Positions 17,285-26,176 of a stretch of 64,000 bases of DNA are shown in pieces. The translations under genes were made by a program, and so were the position numbers. The number at the start of each line of letters is the position of its first letter. The first letter of the stretch is position 1. This stretch comes from Halovulum marinum (GTDB lineage: Bacteria; Pseudomonadota; Alphaproteobacteria; Rhodobacterales; Rhodobacteraceae). The notes below the pieces were generated by a model, which did no database searches, was not told where the DNA came from, and was given only the letters and a program-made list of their open reading frames with translations. Location of the stretch: assembly GCF_009697225.1 (NCBI RefSeq), contig NZ_WIND01000005.1, positions 124,001-188,000 of the forward strand, read 5' to 3'.

Positions 17285-18262
17285 CTACCAGCGAAGTGTC
17301 GCCGCACCCCATGTCAATCCGCCGCCGATCGCCTCCATCAGCAGCAGATCGCCCTTGCGGAACCGGCCCTGGCTGTTCGCCACCGACAGCGCCAGCGGGA
17401 TCGAAGCCGCGGAAGTATTGCCGTGATCCTGCACGGTTACGACGATCTTTTCCATCGGCAGGCCGATCTTTCCGGCGGTCGCCTTGATGATCCGCAGGTT
17501 GGCCTGGTGCGGCACCACCCAGTCGACGTCGTCGACCTCCAGCCCGGCGCTTTCCAGCGCCTCCTCGCCGGCGGCGGCCAGCTTGGAAACGGCGTGCTTG
17601 AACACCTCGCGGCCCTGCATCACCAGCTGGCCGGCGGTGCCGGTGGTCGAGACGCCGCCGTCGACGTAGAGCAGGTCGTTGTAGCGCCCGTCCGAACGCA
17701 GGACGGTGGACAGGACGCCGCGGTCGGCGGAGCTGCCGTCGCCGTCCGCGCCCTCGAGAATCAGCGCGCCGGCGCCGTCGCCGAACAGCACGCAGGTGGT
17801 GCGGTCTTCCCAGTTCAGGATCCGGCTGAAGGTCTCGGCGCCGATCACCATCACCCGGTTGGCTTGGCCGGAGCCGATCATCGCGCTGGCGTTCGACAGC
17901 GCGAACACGAAGCCGGCGCACACCGCGTGCACGTCGTAGGCAAAGCCTTCGCCCATCTCCAGCGCCGCCTGGACGCGGGTCGCGGTCGACGGGAAGGTCT
18001 GGTCGGGGGTGGCGGTGGCCAGCACCAGTGCGTCGATGTCGCTGCCCTGCAGCCCGGCATCGTCCAGCGCCATCCGCGCAGCGGCGATCGCCAGATCCGA
18101 GGTCTTCTCGCCCTCGGCCGCGAAATGCCGGCGCTCGATGCCGGAGCGGCTCCGGATCCATTCGTCCGAGGTGTCGACGAACTTTTCGAATTCCGCATTC
18201 TCGACGACGCGCGCAGGCAGGTAATGCCCGCACCCGACGGCTACCGCGCGCCTCACGCCCAT
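17285..18262 (-). CDS. fabH: 3-oxoacyl-ACP synthase III
   Basis: FabH condenses acetyl-CoA with malonyl-ACP to start fatty-acid synthesis. The 325-residue protein has the catalytic Cys in HAVCAGFVFALSNA (about residue 112), His in WVVPHQANLRII, and Asn in DHGNTSAASIPLAL. The terminal GGGLTWGAATLRW is typical. The start chosen is the ATG (MGVRRAVAVG), 2 bp after the plsX stop; a TTG at 18268 would overlap plsX. The plsX-fabH pair links phospholipid and fatty-acid synthesis. Confidence 0.95.
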   Translation of the reverse strand: MGVRRAVAVGCGHYLPARVVENAEFEKFVDTSDEWIRSRSGIERRHFAAEGEKTSDLAIAAARMALDDAGLQGSDIDALVLATATPDQTFPSTATRVQAALEMGEGFAYDVHAVCAGFVFALSNASAMIGSGQANRVMVIGAETFSRILNWEDRTTCVLFGDGAGALILEGADGDGSSADRGVLSTVLRSDGRYNDLLYVDGGVSTTGTAGQLVMQGREVFKHAVSKLAAAGEEALESAGLEVDDVDWVVPHQANLRIIKATAGKIGLPMEKIVVTVQDHGNTSAASIPLALSVANSQGRFRKGDLLLMEAIGGGLTWGAATLRW

Positions 18263-18264
18263 GC

Positions 18265-19359
18265 TCAACTGGCCTCTGCTTCTTTTCGTTTGGTGTCAGT
18301 CTGGGCGGGGCCGGCCCCGGATGCAACTCTGCGCGCCAGTTTTTCCGCGAAACCGTTCTGCGCCAGGATGAAGGCCAGCTTGATCGCCGCCGAGAGGCCG
18401 GTCGCGTCAGCCGAGCCGTGCGACTTGACCACGGTGCCGTTCAGACCCAGGAAGACACCGCCGTTCACCCGGCGCGGGTCGATGCGCTTGGACAGCCGCC
18501 GCAGCGAGGTCAGCGCGAACAGCGCGCCGATGCGGCTGAGCGGCGTGAACCGGAATGCCTCTTTCAGCAGATCGCGGACCTGCATCGCGGTGCCCTCGGC
18601 GGTTTTCAGCGCGACGTTGCCGGTGAAGCCGTCGGTGACGATCAGATCGACGCCTTCGCCGCCGATGTCCGATCCCTCGACATAGCCGACGTACTCGAAA
18701 TCGCTGCCCGGCGCCGCGGCCTCGATCAGCTGCGCCGCCTCGTGCAGTTCGGGGCGGCCCTTGTGCTCCTCGGTGCCGACGTTCAGCAGGCCGACACGCG
18801 GCCGCTTCAGCTGCAGGCCGTTGCGGACATAGGCCGCGCCCATGATCGCGTAGTTCAGCAGGTCGCGGGCGTCGGCGCGGATGTCCGCGCCCACGTCCAG
18901 CACGACGTTGTAGCCCGAGGGGTTGCGCGACGGCCACATCACCGCGATGGCGGGACGGTCGACGCCGGGCGCCTTGCGCAGCGCCAGCATCGACAGCGCC
19001 ATCAGCGCGCCGGTGTTGCCGCAGCTGACCGCGACTGCGGCCTCGCCCTTGGCGACGCTCTCCAGCGCGTTCCACATGCTGGTGCCCTTGCCGCGGCGCA
19101 GCACGCGCGAGGGCTTGTCCTCCATCGAGACGGTCTTCTCGACGTGGCGGACTTCCGTGCGCTCGCGCAGCGCCGGCTGGCGTTGCAGCAGCGGGGCGAG
19201 ATGGGGTTCCGGGCCGTGCAGGATGAAGCGGATGTCGGGGTTCTTGCGCGCCGACTTCTCCATCCCGCCGATGACCGCCGATAGCCCCCGTTCACCGCCC
19301 ATCGCATCGATGGATATGACCGTGGAGCGGTCGCTGGTATCGGGGGTGCTGGCTGTCAT
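18265..19359 (-). CDS. plsX: phosphate acyltransferase PlsX
   Basis: PlsX makes acyl-phosphate from acyl-ACP for glycerolipid synthesis at the membrane. The 364-residue protein contains ISIDAMGGERGLSAVIGGM, ALMALSMLALRKAPGVDRPA, LLNVGTEEHKG and IVTDGFTGNVALKTAEG, all family signatures. The length is normal. It lies between rpmF and fabH on the minus strand, the classical bacterial order. Confidence 0.95.
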   Translation of the reverse strand: MTASTPDTSDRSTVISIDAMGGERGLSAVIGGMEKSARKNPDIRFILHGPEPHLAPLLQRQPALRERTEVRHVEKTVSMEDKPSRVLRRGKGTSMWNALESVAKGEAAVAVSCGNTGALMALSMLALRKAPGVDRPAIAVMWPSRNPSGYNVVLDVGADIRADARDLLNYAIMGAAYVRNGLQLKRPRVGLLNVGTEEHKGRPELHEAAQLIEAAAPGSDFEYVGYVEGSDIGGEGVDLIVTDGFTGNVALKTAEGTAMQVRDLLKEAFRFTPLSRIGALFALTSLRRLSKRIDPRRVNGGVFLGLNGTVVKSHGSADATGLSAAIKLAFILAQNGFAEKLARRVASGAGPAQTDTKRKEAEAS

Positions 19360-19377
19360 GCGCTGGGCCGTTCCGGC

Positions 19378-19584
19378 TTACGCGGCGTCTTCGTCCAGGT
19401 CGATCTCGTCAACCATCGCCACGACTTCCCGGTCGGCGTAGTGGCCGCAGGACGGGCAGACGTGGTGCGGACGCTTCAGCTCGCCGCAGTTGCTGCATTC
19501 GTTCGGGTTCGCGCCGGTCAGCGCATCGTGCGAACGGCGCATGCCGCGCTTGGACCGCGTGATCTTACTCTTAGGAACAGCCAT
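19378..19584 (-). CDS. rpmF: 50S ribosomal protein L32
   Basis: The 68-residue L32 starts [20 protein letters not shown] and has a Cys4 zinc ribbon ([17 protein letters not shown]). The tail is acidic. GAGG nine bases upstream supports the ATG. It is followed after 18 bp by plsX, the conserved rpmF-plsX linkage. Confidence 0.95.
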   Translation of the reverse strand: MAVPKSKITRSKRGMRRSHDALTGANPNECSNCGELKRPHHVCPSCGHYADREVVAMVDEIDLDEDAA

Positions 19585-19732
19585 CTGTTCAACCTCTGGG
19601 TCTTTGGGCTTCGCCTGCTGCCGGGGAACGCCACGGCCGGGACAAACCCCGAGAGCCGCCGCGAACAACCGGCGGTGTCCGGAAGCGCGGACCATAACCG
19701 GATTCATCTGCGCTGCAAGGGAAAAGTTGGCC

Positions 19733-20305
19733 TCAGCCGTCGCTGTCGTCCAATTTCCGCTTCAGCGCCTGCAGCGCGGCGAACGGTTTCGGGTCCGGCT
19801 CCAGCGGGGCGGCGCCGGGCGGACGCGCCTCGACCGCGGCCGGGCCTGCGCCGCGGGCGCGCGGGTAGGGCGGCAGCGCCAGCGCCAGTTCCTCGACCGC
19901 AAGCGCGCCGAGGTCGAGCGTCTCGGGCAGCGGCTCCAGCTCGTCCGGCGCGTCCGGGTCCAGTGCGATGTCGCGCGCGTCCGCGTCCAGCCCGGCGACA
20001 TAGTCGCGGCGCACCGGGGCGTCGATCCGCGCCGGCACCGGCTGCAGCGTGGCGACGCAGGTCTGGGTGAGGCTGGCGCCGACGGTGCCGCGGAAGGTCC
20101 AGCCGCCACCGGCGGCGGCCTCCAGCCGGCCGGTCAGGCGCAGTTTGGAAACGGCCTGCAGATCCAGCAGGCGCGCGACGCGCGCGCATTCCCCGGCGGT
20201 CGCGGCCTCGTCGATCTGGTGCGGTCTTGCGCGCGACAGCCGGGCCAGCCGCAGCGGGCGGCTGAACTCGGCGGCGGGCGCCGGCGGGGGACGGTCCGTT
20301 GCCAT
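19733..20305 (-). CDS. DUF177 (YceD) family protein
   Basis: The 190-residue protein has the YceD layout: [45 protein letters not shown], where the single Cys of the motif TCVVTLEP-like is kept, and an acidic middle ([30 protein letters not shown]). DUF177 proteins are linked to 23S rRNA accumulation and almost always precede rpmF, as here. AAGGAGAA upstream supports the start. It is divergent from the bamE-type gene. Confidence 0.9.
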   Translation of the reverse strand: MATDRPPPAPAAEFSRPLRLARLSRARPHQIDEAATAGECARVARLLDLQAVSKLRLTGRLEAAAGGGWTFRGTVGASLTQTCVATLQPVPARIDAPVRRDYVAGLDADARDIALDPDAPDELEPLPETLDLGALAVEELALALPPYPRARGAGPAAVEARPPGAAPLEPDPKPFAALQALKRKLDDSDG

Positions 20306-20386
20306 GACATTCTCCTTGCCTCGTGCTCGCTTGAAATTAGGGGGGCCGCGGGGTACGGGACAAGGGGGCGCAACGAAGAGGGCAAC

Positions 20387-20848
20387 GTGCCGGACAGAAT
20401 GACCAGGGTGATAGCGCGGGTGGCGATGGTGCTCGGTGTGCTGATTCTTGCCGGTTGCTCGCCTACGGTGACGGTGCACGGCTATGTGCCGAGCGAGGCG
20501 GAGATCGCCTCGATCGAGCCCGGCATCGACACCATCGCCTCGATCGAGGAGCGGCTCGGCCGCCCGGCCAGCACCGCGCTGGTGTCGGCGGACGAGTGGT
20601 ACTATGTGCAGACGACGATGAAGCAGCTGGCCTACAACCCGCCCGAGATCACCGACCGGGTGGTGCTGGCGGTCGCCTTCGATCGCGACGGCGTGGTGCG
20701 CGACGTCAGCCGGTACGGGCTGAACGACGGCCAGGAGGTGCCGCTGTCGGCGCGGATCACCGAATCCGGCGGCCAGCGCCGCAATGTGCTGCTGGCGGTG
20801 TTCGGCGGCCTGCTGAACTTCGATGCGAGCGATTTCCTCAACCGCTGA
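20387..20848 (+). CDS. bamE: BamE/SmpA-type outer membrane lipoprotein
   Basis: The 153-residue protein has a signal peptide with lipobox (VLGVLILAGC) and a BamE-like domain: HGYVPSEAEIASIEPGIDTIASIEERLGRPASTA, DEWYYVQTTMKQLAYNPPEITDRVVLAVAFDRDGVVRDVSRYGLNDG. BamE stabilises the BAM complex that inserts outer-membrane beta-barrels. A GTG preceded by GAGGG was chosen; the ATG four codons later (20399) is equally plausible and does not change the mature lipoprotein. It is divergent from DUF177, a widely kept arrangement. Confidence 0.85.
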   Translation: MPDRMTRVIARVAMVLGVLILAGCSPTVTVHGYVPSEAEIASIEPGIDTIASIEERLGRPASTALVSADEWYYVQTTMKQLAYNPPEITDRVVLAVAFDRDGVVRDVSRYGLNDGQEVPLSARITESGGQRRNVLLAVFGGLLNFDASDFLNR

Positions 20849-20863
20849 GACGGTGGTGCGCTC

Positions 20864-21562
20864 GTGCAGATGATCGACGCCCCGTCCCCGAACCACGGCG
20901 CGCGGCGCGACGGGTTGCGGCCGTCGCTGGTGGTGCTGCACTACACCGCGATGGCGACCGCCGAGGCCGCGCTGGCGCGTCTGCGGGCGCCCGAGCACGA
21001 GGTGTCGGCGCATTACCTGATCGGGGCAGACGGCCGGGTCTGGCGGCTGGTTGACGAGGATCGCCGCGCCTGGCACGCCGGCGCCGGCGCCTGGGGCGGG
21101 GCCGGCGACGTCAATTCGCGCAGCATCGGCATCGAGCTGGACAACCGCGGCGACCATCCCTTCGCCGCGCCGCAGATCGCCGCGCTCGAGTCGCTGCTGG
21201 CGGGGGTTCTGGCCCGGCACGGCATCGGACCGGCCGGGGTGATCGGCCATGCCGATCTGGCCCCGGAGCGGAAATCCGATCCGGGGCCGCGCTTCGACTG
21301 GCGGCGGCTGGCGCGGCGGGGTCTTGCGGTCTGGCCCCGGGTCGGTGCGCCGGATGTCGGCGACGCCTCGGAGTGGCCGGATCGCTTCGCCCGCGCCGCG
21401 GCCCGGTTCGGCTATCCGGCGGACAGCCCGCGGCTGCTGCCGGCGGTGCGCGCCCGGTTCCGGCCCCGGGCGCACGGCGCGGCCGCCGGACCGGACGGCT
21501 GGGACGTGGCGCTGATCGAGGATCTCGCCCGGCGGCACCCGTTTCCCGGCGCTCTTTCTTGA
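20864..21562 (+). CDS. N-acetylmuramoyl-L-alanine amidase, AmpD type
   Basis: The 232-residue amidase_2 enzyme has zinc ligands in VVLHYTAMATAEAAL (His), and IGHADLAPERKSDPGP (His, Asp region), with SAHYLIGADGRVWRLVDEDRRAWHAG between. It cleaves the MurNAc-L-Ala bond. The C-terminal part (about 165-232) resembles a small peptidoglycan-binding helical domain. No signal peptide is seen, suggesting a cytoplasmic recycling role, possibly on the same anhydro-muropeptides as NagZ. The start is GTG, or an ATG two codons later. Confidence 0.88.
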   Translation: MQMIDAPSPNHGARRDGLRPSLVVLHYTAMATAEAALARLRAPEHEVSAHYLIGADGRVWRLVDEDRRAWHAGAGAWGGAGDVNSRSIGIELDNRGDHPFAAPQIAALESLLAGVLARHGIGPAGVIGHADLAPERKSDPGPRFDWRRLARRGLAVWPRVGAPDVGDASEWPDRFARAAARFGYPADSPRLLPAVRARFRPRAHGAAAGPDGWDVALIEDLARRHPFPGALS

Positions 21563-21592
21563 CCCCGCCTCGGGGGGTGCGTACATGCCCCC

Positions 21593-21966
21593 TGCGGATG
21601 GCCGGATGGCCGCGGGCTTCGTGCCCGAGGAAAGTCCGGACTCCACGGAGGAACGGCGCCGGGTAACGCCCGGCCGGCGCAAGCCGAGGGACAGCGCCAC
21701 AGAGAACAGTCCGCCCCGGCCTGTCCGGGGCAAGGGTGAAACGGTGGGGTAAGAGCCCACCGCGGGCCTGGCAACAGGTCCGGCACGGCAAGCCCCGCCG
21801 GGAGCAAGGCCAAATAGGGATCGCGTGCGGCGCAAGCCGCAGGGGCGCCTCCGCCCCGAGCAGGTCCGGGTTGGCTGCCCGAGCCGGTCCGCAAGGGCCG
21901 GCCCAGACGAATGGCCATCGGGACGCGCAAGCGTCTTACAGAATCCGGCTTACAGGCCATCCGCAT
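21593..21966 (+). ncRNA. rnpB: RNase P RNA (bacterial class A)
   Basis: The catalytic RNA of RNase P trims the 5' ends of tRNA precursors. P1 pairs GCGGATGGCC (from 21594) with GGCCATCCGC (21955-21964). The conserved GAGGAAAGTCCGGACTCC lies near 21628-21645. ACAGAGAACAGTCCGCC lies downstream, and AGGGTGAAACGGTGGGGTAAGAGCCCACCGC is the P10-P12 region. The 3' conserved segment includes GACGAATGGCCATC-like and the final ACAGAATCCGGCTTACAG. The ends are set by P1 and could shift by a few bases. Confidence 0.95.
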
Positions 21967-21977
21967 CCATCGATTCC

Positions 21978-22014
21978 CATCCCGCCCCCGCACAAAGGGG
22001 CGGGATGCCCCGTT
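21978..22014 (+). terminator. Probable rnpB terminator
   Basis: An 11-bp stem CATCCCGCCCC/GGGGCGGGATG (21978-21988 and 21997-22007) with an 8-base loop is followed by CCCCGTTTT. The U-run starts five bases past the stem, so it is not a textbook terminator. Confidence 0.6.
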
Positions 22015-22250
22015 TTCCCCGTCCTGCCTGTGGATAACCGGGTGGATAAACCGTTGGCGGCATGGGGATTGCGCCGCTCTTCGGGTTTTCATGGGACAGG
22101 ATGGGACGGGGCCGTTCGTCCAGCCTGCGGCATATCTGGTGTCTGTTTGCTTCCAGTGCGCTTTATGTTGGGTTTTCGCAGAACAGATATGCAATTCATG
22201 AGATGTGTTGACATGAGATTCTCCATGCGGGACCATGTTGTGAGTAATTT

Positions 22251-22285
22251 TCCCATTGATTTGCATGTATTCCCACGTTATACCA
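22251..22285 (-). promoter_or_regulatory. MraZ-operator-like 10-bp-spaced repeats
   Basis: On the minus strand, pentamers TGGTA, TGGGA, TGCAA and TGGGA start every 10 bp (plus-strand TACCA 22281-22285, TCCCA 22271-22275, TTGCA 22261-22265, TCCCA 22251-22255). MraZ of E. coli binds direct TGGGN repeats separated by 5 bp, with the same spacing. Two boxes are perfect and two degenerate. They overlap the predicted promoter of the mraZ leader, so MraZ autorepression is likely. Confidence 0.55.
22256..22283 (+). promoter_or_regulatory. Probable promoter of the dcw leader
   Basis: TTGATT (22256-22261), a 16-bp spacer and TTATAC (22278-22283) form a good sigma-70 promoter, in an AT-rich patch (about 22130-22290) unusual for this genome. 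Transcription would start near 22290, about 230 nt before mraZ. A perfect TTGACA at 22208-22213 lacks a matching -10. Nothing else is seen from 22016 to 22250. Confidence 0.6.
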
Positions 22286-22289
22286 TGTG

Positions 22290-22495
22290 ACAGGGAAGGA
22301 TGCGGTACATCCCACAAGGGACGCCAAGTCCCGAACAAGAAAAAAGACGAGCAGGCTTCATACAGGCCCGCATTCTTCCCCCAAGAACCAAGGCGCCTGG
22401 CGTAAGGCACTCGGCGGACACAGCGGCACGCAGACGGGCGCGGCCACCAGGGCAAGAGAAGCGACCCGTGCTGACAACGCACGGGTCGTTTTCGT
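22290..22495 (+). ncRNA. UpsM-like sRNA from the mraZ 5' leader
   Basis: Between the predicted start site (about 22290) and a strong terminator ending near 22495 lies a non-coding leader of about 205 nt. In R. sphaeroides the dcw cluster is preceded by a long leader whose prematurely terminated product is the abundant sRNA UpsM, about 206 nt long. Position, length and terminator all match; sequence homology was not tested. Read-through past the terminator would give mraZ mRNA, and termination would give the sRNA. The ends are predictions. Confidence 0.65.
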
Positions 22496-22497
22496 TT
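22462..22497 (+). terminator. Leader terminator upstream of mraZ
   Basis: A perfect 10-bp stem CGACCCGTGC/GCACGGGTCG (22462-22471 and 22479-22488) with a 7-base loop is followed by TTTTCGTTT. It ends 26 bp before the mraZ start codon, so every transcript from the leader promoter must read through it to reach mraZ. Confidence 0.85.
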
Positions 22498-22522
22498 CCG
22501 GCGCGCCGGGCAGGAGAGAAAC

Positions 22523-23026
22523 GTGGCACGACGTTTCAGGGGCGAAAGCGTCCACAAGGTGGACAGCAAGGGCCGGGTGTCGATCCCGGCCCCGTTCCGG
22601 CGCGTGCTGGAAGATGGCGATCCCGACTGGGTGTCGGGCGCGCAGCCGAACCTGGTGCTGGTCTACGGGCTGCGCGGCCGCCCGTGCCTCGAGGGCTATT
22701 CGCTGAAGGGCATCGAGGAGGTCGACGACATGATCTCGGCGCTGCCGCGCTATTCGCCCGAGCGCGAGGCGCTGGAGCGCATGATCAACACCCAGTCGAT
22801 CTACGCCCAGGTCGACGAGAACGGCCGCATGGTGCTGCCCGCGAAGCTGCGCGAGCGGATCGGCGTCAAGGCCGAAGCGACCTTCGCCGGCATGGGCGAC
22901 AAGTTCCAGATCTGGGAGCCGTCGGCCTACGAGGACGACATGAACCGCATCGGCGACTGGCTGGGCGACAAGGATCAGGAGCAGGACATCTTCGCACTGC
23001 TCGACCGTGCCCGGCTGAACGCATGA
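22523..23026 (+). CDS. mraZ: transcriptional regulator MraZ
   Basis: The 167-residue protein holds two SpoVT/AbrB-like halves: [23 protein letters not shown] at the start and [27 protein letters not shown] in the middle. MraZ forms ring oligomers that bind TGGGN repeats and repress the dcw operon. The GTG start has a strong AGGAGAG five bases upstream. It heads the dcw gene run; rsmH follows after 19 bp. Confidence 0.95.
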   Translation: MARRFRGESVHKVDSKGRVSIPAPFRRVLEDGDPDWVSGAQPNLVLVYGLRGRPCLEGYSLKGIEEVDDMISALPRYSPEREALERMINTQSIYAQVDENGRMVLPAKLRERIGVKAEATFAGMGDKFQIWEPSAYEDDMNRIGDWLGDKDQEQDIFALLDRARLNA

Positions 23027-23045
23027 CCGGGCAGGGGGCGGAACC

Positions 23046-24046
<1,001 letters not shown>

Positions 24047-24050
<4 letters not shown>

Positions 24051-24376
24051 GAACGCTGCTCTATCTTGCCGCGAGCGCCCTTGTCGTGGCCTTCGCCGCC
24101 TGGGCGTACCAGGTGAATTACAGCACCCAGGACGCGGTGCAGCGGGTCGCCGACCTGCGTGCGCAGATCGCCGCCGAGCGCGAGGCGATCGCCATGTTCA
24201 GCGCCGAATGGGCCTACCTGAACCGGCCCGACCGGCTGCGCGCGCTGGCCGAGATGTATTTCCCGGAGCTGGGGCTGATGCCGATGACCGCCGAGCATTT
24301 CGGCGATCCGGCGATGGTGCCCTATCCGCAGCCGCCGATCCCGCTGCTGGCCGCCAACACCGAGGCGCGGCCGTGA
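24047..24376 (+). CDS. ftsL: cell division protein FtsL
   Basis: The 109-residue bitopic protein has an N-terminal membrane helix ([20 protein letters not shown]) followed by a periplasmic leucine-zipper-like coiled coil ([43 protein letters not shown]). FtsL joins FtsB and FtsQ and activates FtsWI at the septum. It overlaps both neighbours by 4 bp. Confidence 0.9.
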
Positions 24377-26163
24377 CCCCGCGCCGGCCGCTGCGTCCGC
24401 TGGCGCGGGTGTTCTCGGCGCGCGCCCGGGGCGAGAACCCCGACGACATCGAGGCCGAGGAGCGCGCCGCCCGGCTGCGCGCCCGCCACCGCGCCGAGCG
24501 CCTGAAGGCCGAGCACCGGCTGCTTCTGCTGGCGGCGACCTTCGTGCTGGCGTTCGGCACGGTGGCCGCGCGGATGTCGGTGCTCGCCGCCTCGGACCCC
24601 GAGGAGCCACGGGTGACCGCGGCCGAGCAGCGCATCGTCGCGCAGCGCGCCGACATCGTCGATCGCAACGGCGCGATCCTCGCCACCAACCTGATGACCG
24701 CCTCGCTCTACGCCCAGCCGCACGAGATGGTGGACCGGGTCGCCGCCGCCGCGGGGCTGGCGCGGATCTTCCCCGACCTCGACGAGGCCGAGCTGCTGAA
24801 GCAGTTCTCGGGCAAGCGCAAGTTCCTCTGGGTCCAGCGCACGATGAGCCCCGAGCAGCAGCAGGCGGTTATGGACCTGGGCGAGCCGGGCCTGAAGTTC
24901 GGCCCGCGCGAGATGCGGCTTTACCCGAACGGCCGGCTGGCGGCGCACATCCTGGGCGGCTACGGCTTCGGGCGCGAGGGCGTGCACGCCGCCGAGGTGA
25001 TCGGCTCGGCCGGCGTCGAGCGCGAGTTCGACGCTTTCCTGCGCGATCCGGCCAACGGCGGCCAGCCGCTGCGCCTGTCGATCGATCTGTCGGTGCAGGC
25101 GGCGGTCGAGCGGGTGCTGGCGGGCGGCATGCAGCTGATGAACGCCAAGGGCGCCGCGGCGGTGCTGATGGAGGCCCGCACCGGAAAGATCGTGGCCATG
25201 GCCTCGCTGCCCGATTTCGACCCGAACCAGCGTCCCTTGCCGCCAACGCAGGGCGATCCGTCGGATAGCCCGCTGTTCAACCGCGCCGCGCAAGGCGTCT
25301 ACGAGCTGGGCTCGACGTTCAAGATATTCACCGTGGCGCAGGCGCTGGAGACCGGCATCGCCACCCCGGACACTATCGTCGACACCTCGGGGCCGCTGAC
25401 CTGGGGCCGGTTCCGGATTCGCGACTTCCGCAACTACGGGCCGTTCCTGACGCTGAGCGACGTGATCGTCAAATCGTCCAACGTCGGCACCGCGCGGGTG
25501 GCGATGGAACTGGGCGCCGAGCGCCAGAAGGCGTTCCTGGGCAGCCTGGGCTTCTTCGAGCCGGTGCCGATCACGCTGCCCGAGGCGTCGAAGTCCAAGC
25601 CGCTGTTTCCGCCGCGCTGGTCCGAGATCTCGACCATGACCATCAGCTACGGCCACGGGCTGGCGGTGACGCCGCTGCATCTGGCCAGCGGCTACGCCTC
25701 GGTGGTGAACGGCGGCCTGCGCGTGCGTCCGACGCTGCTGGCGGACACGCCGGCGCCGACCGACGCTGACCGGGTGATCTCGACCGAAACCTCGCGCAAG
25801 ATACGGCAGATGCTGCGCGCCGTGGTCGAGCGCGGCACCGCAACGATGGCGGACGTCGAAGGGTATCGCGTCGGCGGCAAGACCGGCACCGCGGACAAGC
25901 CCAAACGCACCGGCGGCTACTCCGAAAACAAGGTGATCTCGACCTTCGCGGCGGTGTTCCCGGCGGACGACCCGGAATACGTGCTGACCGTCAGCCTCGA
26001 CGAACCCGAGGACCGCAGCGGGCGGGAGCCGCGCCGCACCGCCGGCTGGACCGCGGCGCCCGTCGCCGCCGAGGTGATCCGCCGCATCGCGCCATTGATG
26101 AACATGCGGCCGTTGCCTAAAGAGACGCCGGAGGATGCGCTGACCGTGCGCACCGGCAACTGA
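24373..26163 (+). CDS. ftsI: penicillin-binding protein 3, septal transpeptidase FtsI
   Basis: The 596-residue protein starts at a GTG overlapping the ftsL stop. A basic cytoplasmic N-terminus is followed by one membrane helix (LLLLAATFVLAFGTVAARM, about 50-68), a PBP dimer domain, and a transpeptidase domain with SxxK in ELGSTFKIFTVA, SxN in VKSSNVGTARVA and KTG in GGKTGTADKP. It crosslinks septal peptidoglycan and is the target of beta-lactams. The next gene is murE. Confidence 0.95.
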   Translation: MTPRRPLRPLARVFSARARGENPDDIEAEERAARLRARHRAERLKAEHRLLLLAATFVLAFGTVAARMSVLAASDPEEPRVTAAEQRIVAQRADIVDRNGAILATNLMTASLYAQPHEMVDRVAAAAGLARIFPDLDEAELLKQFSGKRKFLWVQRTMSPEQQQAVMDLGEPGLKFGPREMRLYPNGRLAAHILGGYGFGREGVHAAEVIGSAGVEREFDAFLRDPANGGQPLRLSIDLSVQAAVERVLAGGMQLMNAKGAAAVLMEARTGKIVAMASLPDFDPNQRPLPPTQGDPSDSPLFNRAAQGVYELGSTFKIFTVAQALETGIATPDTIVDTSGPLTWGRFRIRDFRNYGPFLTLSDVIVKSSNVGTARVAMELGAERQKAFLGSLGFFEPVPITLPEASKSKPLFPPRWSEISTMTISYGHGLAVTPLHLASGYASVVNGGLRVRPTLLADTPAPTDADRVISTETSRKIRQMLRAVVERGTATMADVEGYRVGGKTGTADKPKRTGGYSENKVISTFAAVFPADDPEYVLTVSLDEPEDRSGREPRRTAGWTAAPVAAEVIRRIAPLMNMRPLPKETPEDALTVRTGN

Positions 26164-26176
26164 GGGAGCGGTCGGA

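Noticed and set aside
22208-22236. Perfect TTGACA at 22208-22213 as a second mraZ promoter
   Set aside because: No acceptable -10 at 16-18 bp; TTGATT/TTATAC downstream is better.
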